A stretch of 64,000 nucleotides of DNA from an uncultured Lachnospiraceae bacterium (lineage in GTDB: Bacteria > Bacillota > Clostridia > Lachnospirales > Lachnospiraceae), in NCBI GenBank assembly GCA_910577955.1, contig CAJTNC010000011.1, positions 28,112-92,111 of the forward strand, written 5' to 3'. Both the position numbers and the translations under genes were made by a program. Positions 43,327 through 51,039 of this stretch are shown in pieces (the stretch's first letter is position 1; every line of letters begins with the position of its first letter). The notes below the pieces were generated by a model. It was not told the origin of the DNA and made no database searches. It saw only the letters and a program-made list of their open reading frames with translations.

Positions 43327-44235
43327 TCAAGGAACAGCTTTTTCCCGTGCGGTTTTTCTGTAGTGTGAAGGTGTGCAGTCCATACTCTTTTTGAAGATCT
43401 TTCCGAAATAACTGGCGCCGAAAAATCCACAGGTGAGAGCAATATCCGTGATGGGGAGATCAGTCTCCTGCAACAGGGTTGCGGCCCGCCTGATGCGGTA
43501 ATCCATCAGGTATCCGAAGGGGGATGTGTTCAGCATATCATGAAAGCAGCGCAGACATTCCCGCTCGCTGATATTTGCCGCCGCGGCAATCTGTTCCAAA
43601 GAGACTTTTTCACTGTAGTGGTCTCTGATGTAGAGCATCATCTTTTTTATTCTTTCTTCCCCTTGACTGTTTACGTTTTTTTTCACCGTGGTGATGGAGG
43701 AGACTTCCCGGCAGAGCAGACACCACATGGAGGAGAGATCGTTTCTCACCGTGAATTCATAACCGTATTCTCCCAGTTGTGCAGCGTCATAAGAATGGCA
43801 AAACAGCTCCAAAATCCGCCTCTGATTTGCGGCGGCCGGTTTAAAAACAGTGGCTTCCAGTTCCCTGCACTCTATGACAGGCTTGATATATTTTTCTTCA
43901 AAAACATTTTTATACCCGCCGGTGATGAGCTGTACATCAAAAAGCTGATTTAATACAAGAGGAGGTTCTCCGGGCAGCGGTTCCTTATAGTGCAGCATGT
44001 TGGAATTGATAAAGGCGCCCTCCCCTGTGTGGATATGAAAGGAGCGGCTGCTTGTATCGAGGCGGACGCCGCCTTGCATCACCCACATAAATTCTACATC
44101 CTGATGCCAGTGCCAAGGAGCAAAACCGCCCGGATGCAGGGACAGGTCTTCATAGCAGAACATATGTGCAAATCCTTCCACAGGGCGTTCCACATCTTCC
44201 TCCAGATTCTCATTTAGTCTCAGTCCGTATATCAT
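43327..44235 (-). CDS. AraC-family transcriptional regulator
   Basis: 302 residues. N-terminal cupin-type sensor domain (GGFAPWHWHQDVEFMWVMQGG, metal- or ligand-binding His pattern) and C-terminal double helix-turn-helix (SLEQIAAAANISERECLRCF, DIALTCGFFGASYFGKIFKK). Convergent with hemW. Direct repeats 21 bp apart in its upstream region are candidate self-binding sites. No sugar operon lies next to it, so its target genes are unclear. Confidence 0.92.
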   Translation of the reverse strand: MIYGLRLNENLEEDVERPVEGFAHMFCYEDLSLHPGGFAPWHWHQDVEFMWVMQGGVRLDTSSRSFHIHTGEGAFINSNMLHYKEPLPGEPPLVLNQLFDVQLITGGYKNVFEEKYIKPVIECRELEATVFKPAAANQRRILELFCHSYDAAQLGEYGYEFTVRNDLSSMWCLLCREVSSITTVKKNVNSQGEERIKKMMLYIRDHYSEKVSLEQIAAAANISERECLRCFHDMLNTSPFGYLMDYRIRRAATLLQETDLPITDIALTCGFFGASYFGKIFKKSMDCTPSHYRKTAREKAVP

Positions 44236-44259
44236 TATATCGCCATCCCCCTTTTGATG

Positions 44260-44291
44260 TTGGCTATATAGTTTTAAAATTTGGCTATATA
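44260..44291 (-). promoter_or_regulatory. Direct repeats, candidate AraC-type binding sites
   Basis: TTGGCTATATA occurs twice (44260-44270 and 44281-44291), exactly 21 bp or two helical turns apart, upstream of the AraC-family gene. Direct repeats at this spacing are the normal target of AraC-type dimers. Confidence 0.55.
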
Positions 44292-44367
44292 TTGATTTTT
44301 TTAGAGTTATTCTTTCTATATAATTATATCATAAACAAAGTAAATGGCAACTTGATCAACTGAAAAA

Positions 44368-44500
44368 AATAAGTGATTGTGAAATTCTTTGCTTCTGCCG
44401 TTTTGCTGTGCAAAATATACGATCAAGACGTGCCTGCTTATTGATGCGTAATTCTGCACAGGCAATACTTCTAGAAAAAGGAGTTTCGCAAATACCTGGA
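44368..44500 (+). mobile_element. MITE-like inverted-terminal repeat, copy D (internally deleted)
   Basis: 133 bp. Ends AAGTGATTGTGAAATTC and (reverse complement) AGGTATTTGCGAAACTCC; contains GTGCAAAATATACGATCAAG, CCTGCTTATTGATGCGTAA and ATACTTCTAGAAAAAGGAG, all matching copy B, but the G+C-rich centre is deleted. No clean target duplication. Ends 29 nt before the next start codon. Confidence 0.78.
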
Positions 44501-44529
44501 AAAATGAAAAACAGAGAGGAGGAATTTCC

Positions 44530-44775
44530 ATGAAAATTTATGACATCAGTGATACCCGTAAATTTTTTGAAAAACTGGACGCCTGTCAGGGAGAAATTGA
44601 GTTTGTGGATGAGCGGAGCGGTTTGAGAGAGCGTCTGGATGTGTCTGCTGGACGGAAATTTTATCCGTTTTCCACAGTGCGGGGCACGATCAGTGAGATT
44701 GAACTGATCTTCCACGACCATCAGGATTTCGACAGAATTTTCCGCTGGGTTCTGAATAAAGGGACTTTGGGATAG
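44530..44775 (+). CDS. Small conserved-looking protein of unknown function
   Basis: 81 residues, starting MKIYDISDTRKFFEKLDAC, with a strong GAGGAGG RBS 7-8 nt upstream and a good terminator downstream, so very probably expressed. Soluble, acidic, no motif recognised. It lies between repeat copy D and sigK. The phrase EIELIFHDHQDFDRIFRWV suggests a small alpha/beta fold. Function unknown. Confidence 0.72.
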   Translation: MKIYDISDTRKFFEKLDACQGEIEFVDERSGLRERLDVSAGRKFYPFSTVRGTISEIELIFHDHQDFDRIFRWVLNKGTLG

Positions 44776-44805
44776 CGCTGCATTTTTAATACTTTCTTTT
44801 TGGGC

Positions 44806-44843
44806 GAGGGCGGCAGACAGTATCTGCCGCTCTTTCCTTTTTT
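44806..44843 (+). terminator. Rho-independent terminator before sigK
   Basis: GAGGGCGGCAGA, 5-nt loop, TCTGCCGCTC followed by a T-rich run. Confidence 0.82.
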
Positions 44844-44916
44844 CTTTTTAGGGCGGATAGGCACTTTGGAAAAGCATGGAATCATAAGATATAGAAAGCG
44901 CATCCGGAGGCTTTTC

Positions 44917-45564
44917 GTGAAAACATTCAGTAAACCATTAACACCAGAGGAGGAAGCGTATTATTTAAAGGCCTATCACGGCGGCGATGAAGGGGCGATG
45001 CGGGCGGCAAAGGATGTTTTAGTGGAACGGAATCTGAGACTGGTGGCCTATGTGCTGAAAAAGTATGCAGGCGCGCCGGAAGATATGGAAGATATGATTT
45101 CCTGTGGTACGATAGGGCTGATCAAAGCGGTGAATACCTATGTACCGGGGAAAGGAACAAGACTTGCCACTTATGCGGCGAAGTGCATTGAGAATGAAAT
45201 ACTGATGCTGCTGCGAGGGCATAAAAAAATAGCCAGAGAAGTATCCCTCTATGAGCCGATGGGAACAGATAAAGAAGGGAATGAGGTAAATCTTCTCGAT
45301 CTCATAGAGTATGAACAGCCGGGAGCTTTGGAACAACTGGAAAACAGAGAGAGTATAGAAAGACTGCAGGGGATTCTGGGAAAAGTTTTGAGCAGGCGGG
45401 AGAGGGAAATCATCGCTTATCGTTACGGGTTGAAAACGGGCGAGGAGGTGACTCAGCGGGAAGTGGGGGAAATGATGGGGATTTCCAGAAGTTATGTAAG
45501 CCGGATTGAGAAGCGGGCGCTCTCAAAATTGAGGCTTGCGCTGGAAGAGAAGGCGGAAGCGTGA
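44917..45564 (+). CDS. sigK: RNA polymerase sporulation sigma factor SigK
   Basis: 215 residues from a GTG with GGAGG 6 nt upstream. Sigma-70 region 2 (RLVAYVLKKYAG, EDMEDMISCGTIGLIKAVNTY, TRLATYAAKCIENEILMLLR) and region 4 (TQREVGEMMGISRSYVSRIEKRALSKL) are intact. Directs late mother-cell transcription. With this start there is no hydrophobic pro-sequence, unlike B. subtilis pro-SigK; an upstream in-frame extension (from 44800) is hydrophobic but runs through the terminator. The gene is not interrupted by a skin-type element. SigE is the alternative, but the N terminus fits SigK better. Confidence 0.88.
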   Translation: MKTFSKPLTPEEEAYYLKAYHGGDEGAMRAAKDVLVERNLRLVAYVLKKYAGAPEDMEDMISCGTIGLIKAVNTYVPGKGTRLATYAAKCIENEILMLLRGHKKIAREVSLYEPMGTDKEGNEVNLLDLIEYEQPGALEQLENRESIERLQGILGKVLSRREREIIAYRYGLKTGEEVTQREVGEMMGISRSYVSRIEKRALSKLRLALEEKAEA

Positions 45565-45572
45565 AATTTCCC

Positions 45573-45601
45573 TTGCAATTTCCAACGGAATCTTTTATAA
45601 T
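45573..45601 (+). promoter_or_regulatory. Predicted promoter of comM
   Basis: TTGCAA (45573-45578), 17-bp spacer, TATAAT (45596-45601). The leader of about 140 nt includes a small CCCTGT/ACAGGG hairpin. Confidence 0.65.
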
Positions 45602-45742
45602 GCAGATATCTGTTAAGCATATAAAAGATCTTGTTATCTTTCCCTGTGAAAAACAGGGATCACAGTTTATTTTCAATGAAGATTGTGTGACATAACTCCG
45701 AAGAACCGCACAGGAAAAGCACAGAGTGCGGAAAGGAAAATA

Positions 45743-46798
45743 ATGTACAGTACGGTTATATCGGGAGGCATCCGCGGTATCTACAGCTATCTGGTGCAGG
45801 TGGAGGTAGATACGGCGCAGGGGCTTCCGGCTTTTGAAATGGTGGGTTATCTCGGCAGTGAGGTCAAGGAGGCGAAAGAACGTGTGCGGGTCGCCATGAA
45901 AAATGCCGGGTTTGGCTTGCCGGCGGGCAGGATCACAGTCAATATTTCGCCCGCGGATATCCCTAAGGAAGGAACGGCTTATGATCTGCCGGTGGCAGCG
46001 GCGATTCTGTGTTCTATAGGGGAAGTACCTAAGGAAAGTCTGGAAGGACTTTTGATGATCGGCGAATTAGGCCTAAACGGGGAACTGCGACCGGTGAAGG
46101 GAGTGCTGCCGATCGTGAGAAAAGCGAAAGCGGTGGGATTTGCGAGATGTATCGTGCCGAAAGAAAATGAGAGCGAGGGGGCGGTGGTGGAAGGGATCGA
46201 CGTATATGCTCTCTCTGACCTGCGGGAAGCCGTAGGATTTTTGCGGCAGTATAAATCACCGCCCTGCGCGCCTTCGCGTGCGGATCTTGAAAAGATTTTT
46301 TCGGGGCGGCAGGAGGAGACGCCGGATTTTGAGAATATTCAGGGGCAGGAAACAGTGCGCAGGGCGGCTGAGATCGCGGCCGCCGGATTTCATCATCTTT
46401 TGATGGTAGGGCCGCCGGGCAGCGGAAAGACTATGATTGCCAGACGGATCCCTTCTATTTTGCCGCCCATGAGCATAGAGGAAAGTCTTGAGGTTTCCAC
46501 GATCTATTCTGTGGCAGGTCTGCTAAAAGAAAAGCAGTCCCTTGTCTGCACACGGCCCTTTTTGAGTCCTCACCATACGATATCGGAATATGCTTTGGCG
46601 GGAGGCGGGAGAGTGCCGCGCCCGGGGGTTTTGAGCCTCAGTCATCGGGGCGTCCTGTTTTTAGATGAGCTGACGGAGTTTAAAAGGGCGACTCTTGAGA
46701 TACTGCGTCAGCCTATGGAGGAGAGGACAGTGCAGATATCGAGAACCAGCGGAACATTTACCTATCCGGCGTCCTGTCTGATCGTGGGGGCGATGAAC
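45743..46798 (+). pseudogene. comM: ComM/YifB Mg-chelatase-like ATPase, truncated by insertion
   Basis: The first 352 codons match the ComM family: N-terminal fold-5 domain (YLVQVEVDTAQGLPAFEMVGY, RITVNISPADIPKEG), Walker A GPPGSGKT, Walker B VLFLDEL and QISRTSGTFTYPA. Right after GAMN, where the family continues PCPCG, the sequence turns into unrelated residues (IATPKLIQ) and stops at 46948. About 150 residues, including the C-terminal Mg-chelatase domain, are lost from this copy. In bacteria that have it, ComM is a hexameric branch-migration helicase used in DNA uptake. The remainder should lie at the far end of the inserted element, beyond the window. Confidence 0.9.
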
Positions 46799-46943
46799 AT
46801 CGCAACACCGAAATTGATACAATGGAAACTCACAAAATTGCTGGGAAACAAGGCATTTCAAGGTTTGGGCAGAGCGGCCTATTGGATTTTGGGGCAAATT
46901 GCGGTAATATTGAGACAGCCCCATTGGATATTCTGCACCTCTT

Positions 46944-46969
46944 TTTAACGATAGCAGGCAATCGTTAAA
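46944..46969. other. Perfect 9-bp inverted repeat near the left junction
   Basis: TTTAACGAT, 8-nt loop, ATCGTTAAA, about 145 bp inside the element. No T-run. Could be a weak terminator at the end of the chimeric comM frame or part of a recombination-protein site. Confidence 0.4.
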
Positions 46970-47037
46970 TGGTTGGAGAAAGTCTGCTATATGGTGCAAG
47001 ATGCTCTTGAGCCAGTATTTTCACACAGGAGATTATA

Positions 47038-47334
47038 ATGATAACAACAGAAGAGCTAAAAAAGGTTGAAGGGAACTATTTTGAGGTATTGCAGACAGGG
47101 GCATTTGCGGTCACATTAAGGTCAAAGAACACAGGGCATTATTGGCACCTGATTGAGAGGGAGTATCCCACATTCCGGCATTTCATAATTTACCATAAGC
47201 ATAATGCCTCTGATGAATATCATACCCAGGGGACAGCTAGTAATCTGACGGCGGCAGTGTCCGGGATTAAGTCGCATGATGAATTTCAGTTGAATGGGCG
47301 AAAGAAAGCCCGAAAGGGAGAGGGGAGAATATGA
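47038..47334 (+). CDS. Hypothetical protein
   Basis: 98 residues, start MITTEELKKVEGNYFEVLQ, with AGGAG 6-7 nt upstream. Soluble; aromatic- and His-rich centre (GHYWHLIEREYPTFRHFIIY). No family recognised. First gene of the inserted element; its stop overlaps the next start (ATGA), so the two are co-translated. Confidence 0.7.
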   Translation: MITTEELKKVEGNYFEVLQTGAFAVTLRSKNTGHYWHLIEREYPTFRHFIIYHKHNASDEYHTQGTASNLTAAVSGIKSHDEFQLNGRKKARKGEGRI

Positions 47335-47528
47335 AACAGAAGATTTATTTTAGCATAGTTAATGTACGGAAGTATCTGAGGGTGGATAAGGTGACAGGAA
47401 AAAGTGAAATTGTGCCGGTTACGAATCGGAATGCCCTGACAGTAGAGCGTCATATGGAACTGCTCAATTTGAATGATGAAGAGCATATTTATTTGGAGTG
47501 CATAGAGGATAATTTTGAAAAACTATAG
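47331..47528 (+). CDS. Hypothetical small protein
   Basis: 65 residues, MKQKIYFSIVNVRKYLRV onward. Overlaps the preceding gene by 4 nt. Not recognised; small acidic soluble protein, probably a cargo gene of the element. Confidence 0.62.
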   Translation: MKQKIYFSIVNVRKYLRVDKVTGKSEIVPVTNRNALTVERHMELLNLNDEEHIYLECIEDNFEKL

Positions 47529-47610
47529 CATTGAGTCCGTTTTTTGGGACACACATTCTGCTATCCTTATCTTATAAAGAAAACCAACCTGGAGAAAGGA
47601 GCGGAAGGGT

Positions 47611-48222
47611 ATGAGGATCATGAGCAGGAATTCATCTGATATGGTGTACCACAGGCCGGAGTGCCGGTATGCGGGAAAAATCCAGAAGAAGAACCGGATT
47701 AAGATGGAATGGGAGGATGCGGAATGGAAAGGGTACCGTCCATGTAAGTGCTGCGATGGCATTGAATTCCTCTATAAGCTGGAAAAAGACAGGATTGAGA
47801 GGTATGCAGGGCAGTCCAACATGGATGTGGATTTAAGAGATAAGAAGGTCTATGTGCGGACGGATGCCGGGTGCTGGAAGATCGTTTACAAGATCAGGGA
47901 ACAAAAGTTTATCCTTCTCCACAGGAACTATGTGAACGGGAGAGTCTGCCTGGAAGATGTGGAAAAGGCACCATTCCACCGCCAAGGCGATATGGCGGAG
48001 GCTGGAAGCATCATGAAGTATCTGAAATACATAAAGGAGCATGATGAATTCAAACAGAGCGCACCGAAAGATTACCGGAAACTGCCGCAGGATACGGAAC
48101 GGCAGAAACTGTATTACAGGACGGCGAAGAAGCGGGAGGAGAAACGCAGCGCCAAAAGGCTGGACAGCCTGTTCCTGATGATAGAAAAGAAGGAAGGGAT
48201 AAAACAATTGTCCTGCTGCTAA
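47611..48222 (+). CDS. Hypothetical protein with Ada-like zinc-binding motif
   Basis: 203 residues. The N terminus has VYHRPECRYAGKIQKKNR and GYRPCKCCDG, the Cys/His pattern of the Ada-type metal-binding domain (H-x3-C-x-YA ... GYRPCKxC), which in Ada binds zinc and methylphosphotriester DNA. The rest is basic with no methyltransferase motif. A nucleic-acid-related role is plausible only. RBS GGAGCGGAAGGG is nearby. Confidence 0.7.
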   Translation: MRIMSRNSSDMVYHRPECRYAGKIQKKNRIKMEWEDAEWKGYRPCKCCDGIEFLYKLEKDRIERYAGQSNMDVDLRDKKVYVRTDAGCWKIVYKIREQKFILLHRNYVNGRVCLEDVEKAPFHRQGDMAEAGSIMKYLKYIKEHDEFKQSAPKDYRKLPQDTERQKLYYRTAKKREEKRSAKRLDSLFLMIEKKEGIKQLSCC

Positions 48223-48293
48223 CGGGGAATTAAGACTTATCCCATGGGCGTGGGAGGTTTTCAAATAGAAGATTGGCTAATATGGAGGTAATG

Positions 48294-48473
48294 ATGCAGG
48301 AACAGGATAAACGTGCCGTAGAATCCATGTGCAGGTGCGGGCTTGATATTGATGGGGTTATTGCTGTCTTCCCTACGTTTCCACGGGAAGACATTGTCCA
48401 GATATATGAATCAGCAAAGAAGAGGGATGGGGCTTCTGGCAGGGAAGCGGGCATAAGCGTCAACTGCTCATAA
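48294..48473 (+). CDS. Hypothetical small protein
   Basis: About 59 residues (MQEQDKRAVESMCRCGLDI onward). The ATG at 48294 is chosen because GGAGG at 48284-48288 gives 5-nt spacing; upstream ATG and TTG codons in frame are possible. The segment GLDIDGVIAVFPTFPREDIVQIYE suggests a short helix-turn-helix-like fold, but no family is recognised. Confidence 0.55.
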   Translation: MQEQDKRAVESMCRCGLDIDGVIAVFPTFPREDIVQIYESAKKRDGASGREAGISVNCS

Positions 48474-48550
48474 CAATCCTGCAGATTTATGTGGGAAAAG
48501 GGCAGGGCTGAGCCGGTAATAGGAAGATACAGAAAGAGGAGACGGTAAAG

Positions 48551-49549
48551 ATGTATGAGGGACTTACAGATATTTTAGGGGAACTTCCGCAGGGGGAATA
48601 TGGGAGTTGGATCATTGACCATGAAAATGACGGGAGCCCGGAACATCCAATCCAGATGCCTTTTGTGTCGTATTCGGGACTCGTGAGGAAATTCATGGAT
48701 GCAGTATTCGCATTTGAAAAGAACCATCCGGAATACGGCCTGAACCGATATAGGGATATTCTGGAACAAAACGGGATTAAATGGGGGAGCGTCTCCATGG
48801 ATGCCGTGGATGTTTCCGGCAGGGATGGAATATGTGTCATGGCTCTCCTGCTGGGGGCAGTCAGGGCGGAGAGGTTCTGCGATGGGGCGCTGCTTGGCTT
48901 CTTCCAGAAAGGGAGCATACAGAGGTGGCTTGAGCGCCTGAAAGAGATTGACGGGGGCGTCACATGTACGAGCGATAAAATATTTGATTTAAGGAGGCTC
49001 CCGGCAATATTGGCAAAACCTAAGATGCTTATCGGCATAGAAAGGTATCGATTCATCATGGAGAAGGTGCGGCGGGTTGATGTATCCTTGGATGAAGGGT
49101 TCCAGAAGACATATGAAAACTTTTATACGCTCAGCAGGTACCCGAAGGAGTTCCGGCAGGATTATTTTGCGTATATGGAACGGTGTAAGGAGGCGGAGCT
49201 TTCGTTCGAAGAAGCACTGTCATATTTCCTGAAATACGGAACGCTGGAGGTTTCATTTTCGAGCAAGCTGGTACATACGCTTGATCCGGAGCAGCCGATA
49301 TGGGACAAGAATGTCACGGACAGGCATTTTGGCTATAAGATACCAGCCTGTGGTACAAAAGACCGGGAAAAGAAGATACATGACCGCTATAAGCGGTACA
49401 AGAGGGATTTCCTTAATTATGTGGCATCTGATGATGGGAAGGCGGTCATCCGGGCATTTGATGAGACTTTCCCGGAAACAGGATTTACGGATTTGAAAAA
49501 AGTGGATTTTGTGCTTTGGCAGGATGTTGAGGAAGGAGAGCAGGGATAG
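48551..49549 (+). CDS. DUF6508-like protein with a second C-terminal domain
   Basis: 332 residues. The N-terminal 130 residues (PFVSYSGLVRKFMDAVFAFE, GICVMALLLGAVRAERFCDG, IQRWLERLKEID) look like DUF6508. The C-terminal 170 residues contain SSKLVHTLDPEQPIWDKNV, a pattern seen in clostridial mobile-element proteins with helix-hairpin-helix glycosylase-like folds. The combination may be a fusion. No function known; cargo of the element. Confidence 0.68.
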   Translation: MYEGLTDILGELPQGEYGSWIIDHENDGSPEHPIQMPFVSYSGLVRKFMDAVFAFEKNHPEYGLNRYRDILEQNGIKWGSVSMDAVDVSGRDGICVMALLLGAVRAERFCDGALLGFFQKGSIQRWLERLKEIDGGVTCTSDKIFDLRRLPAILAKPKMLIGIERYRFIMEKVRRVDVSLDEGFQKTYENFYTLSRYPKEFRQDYFAYMERCKEAELSFEEALSYFLKYGTLEVSFSSKLVHTLDPEQPIWDKNVTDRHFGYKIPACGTKDREKKIHDRYKRYKRDFLNYVASDDGKAVIRAFDETFPETGFTDLKKVDFVLWQDVEEGEQG

Positions 49550-49671
49550 CACTCCTGCAGGTTTGTGACGGCGATGTGGCACTGGCATCTATATTGCAAG
49601 CCTTATCATCCTATTGTATAATTTTCATATGGTTTATTGGTTGGGCAGTCTGTTTCTGAGGAGTGGAATTA

Positions 49672-50679
49672 ATGGCAGAATTATTTGCATACAACGAAAA
49701 GGTCGAGACGATTTTTGACCTTATAGGCGACAGGGAAAATGATATAACCAAAAGCATAGCGTGGGCTTTTGTGAAATGCCCTAATCTGCTGGAGAAGGTC
49801 ATTGAGCATCTGCTCCATGTAAGCGTGGATGCAGACAATGCCGTGATTCGATACCAGGAATTTGAAAAGGACGGGGGCATCACCGACCTGGAGATCACAG
49901 ATAACCAAAAGTTCTATATTATCATCGAAGCAAAACGGGGGTGGATTCTTCCGGGAGAGTCACAGTTAAAACTTTATTCGAAAAGGGAGGGGTTCGTCAG
50001 AAGTCCTGCTAAAATGAAAGCAATTGTGTCCATGTCGGAATGCACGGAGATGTATGCAAAAAAGCGGCTGCCGATAATACCAGGAACTACGGTGCTTCAC
50101 CTTCCGTGGATGGTGATATGTGACCTCGCAGGGGAACTGCGGATAAGGACTGCGGGCAAACAGAACTATATTCTTGGGGAATTAGAGAGGTATATTAAAA
50201 GAATAATGACTACACAGAATAAGGACACAAATTGGGTATATGTTGTATCGCTTGGCCTAGGTGAAGTGGAAATCGCAACAGCAGAAGGGAAAAAGGAAAC
50301 TGCAGGAATCACATATGTGGATATTGTCAGGAAGTACAATAGGTACTGCTGCCCGGTCGGCGGTGGGAAAGGTGGGTGGCCTAAGGAGCCGCTGACGTAT
50401 ATTGCTTTCAGATATCACGGGAAGTTGCAATCAATCCATCATATAGAAAAATATACTGTTACGGATAACCTGCACCCGTTTGTCCCGGAAATACCGGACA
50501 CAGAACTTTCAAGGACGCATTTTGTGTATGAGCTGGGACCGGCAATCATACCGCCAAAGGATATCCGCACAGGGGACAAAATTGTGATGTCGAACCGCGT
50601 ATGGGCGCAGCTTGACACGCTCCTTACATCGGATACGATTACGGAAGCAATGGAGATTTCAAAGGCGAGGAATACATAA
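49672..50679 (+). CDS. PD-(D/E)XK-superfamily nuclease-like protein
   Basis: 335 residues. The catalytic core reads GGITDLEITDN then FYIIIEAKRGW, i.e. D72...E86-x-K88, the PD-(D/E)XK signature, preceded by NDITKSIAWAF, common in restriction-type nucleases. The ATG at 49672 follows GAGGAG by 8 nt and is preferred over the GTG at 49663. It lies just upstream of the restriction-modification promoter but in a separate unit. May be a second restriction enzyme or a stand-alone defence nuclease. Confidence 0.75.
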   Translation: MAELFAYNEKVETIFDLIGDRENDITKSIAWAFVKCPNLLEKVIEHLLHVSVDADNAVIRYQEFEKDGGITDLEITDNQKFYIIIEAKRGWILPGESQLKLYSKREGFVRSPAKMKAIVSMSECTEMYAKKRLPIIPGTTVLHLPWMVICDLAGELRIRTAGKQNYILGELERYIKRIMTTQNKDTNWVYVVSLGLGEVEIATAEGKKETAGITYVDIVRKYNRYCCPVGGGKGGWPKEPLTYIAFRYHGKLQSIHHIEKYTVTDNLHPFVPEIPDTELSRTHFVYELGPAIIPPKDIRTGDKIVMSNRVWAQLDTLLTSDTITEAMEISKARNT

Positions 50680-50738
50680 ACAAGGGGTTAAGCAGAATAG
50701 ATAATATCAATAAATATCAATTAGTATCTCTAAATCGC

Positions 50739-50767
50739 TTGAAAAGCATATAGGGGTGTGCTAGAAT
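50739..50767 (+). promoter_or_regulatory. Promoter of the restriction-modification operon
   Basis: TTGAAA (50739-50744), 17-bp spacer, TAGAAT (50762-50767). Just upstream is a 10-bp tandem repeat, AATATCAATA / AATATCAATT (50703-50722), a candidate site for the HTH protein encoded first in the operon. Confidence 0.65.
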
Positions 50768-50809
50768 ACAAAAGAAATTTTATGTCTTTTGAAAGTTGGA
50801 GAGAGTATA

Positions 50810-51004
50810 ATGGGCGAAAGAATAGAAGATAGCTATATTAGTTTGGAGGATGCGGCTAAATACTTAAATATTAAGCCTGTGACTCTACGGAAATGGATAA
50901 GGCAGAAAACGGACATCCCAGCTCATCAGATAGGAAGATTATGGAAATTTAAAAAATCTGAACTTGATGAATGGGTGAATAGCGGGAAGAGTGCGATACA
51001 ATAA
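50810..51004 (+). CDS. Small excisionase/MerR-type helix-turn-helix protein
   Basis: 64 residues, MGERIEDSYISLEDAAKYLN onward. A single winged HTH of the HTH_17 type (LNIKPVTLRKWIRQ, IGRLWKFKKSELDEWV). Proteins like this commonly precede restriction-modification genes and may act as controllers of the operon rather than excisionases. Start 50810 has GGAGAGAG 5-6 nt upstream. Confidence 0.85.
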   Translation: MGERIEDSYISLEDAAKYLNIKPVTLRKWIRQKTDIPAHQIGRLWKFKKSELDEWVNSGKSAIQ

Positions 51005-51039
51005 TGGCGAAGGAGACGGCTGCATAAGTCAACACAAAA

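Noticed and set aside
44800..44916. Upstream extension of sigK as a membrane pro-sequence
   Set aside because: The extension overlaps a good Rho-independent terminator and lacks an RBS, while GTG 44917 has GGAGG at 6 nt.
50810..51004. Excisionase of the inserted element
   Set aside because: The HTH gene is fused to the restriction operon and has no adjacent integrase, so an operon controller is more likely.
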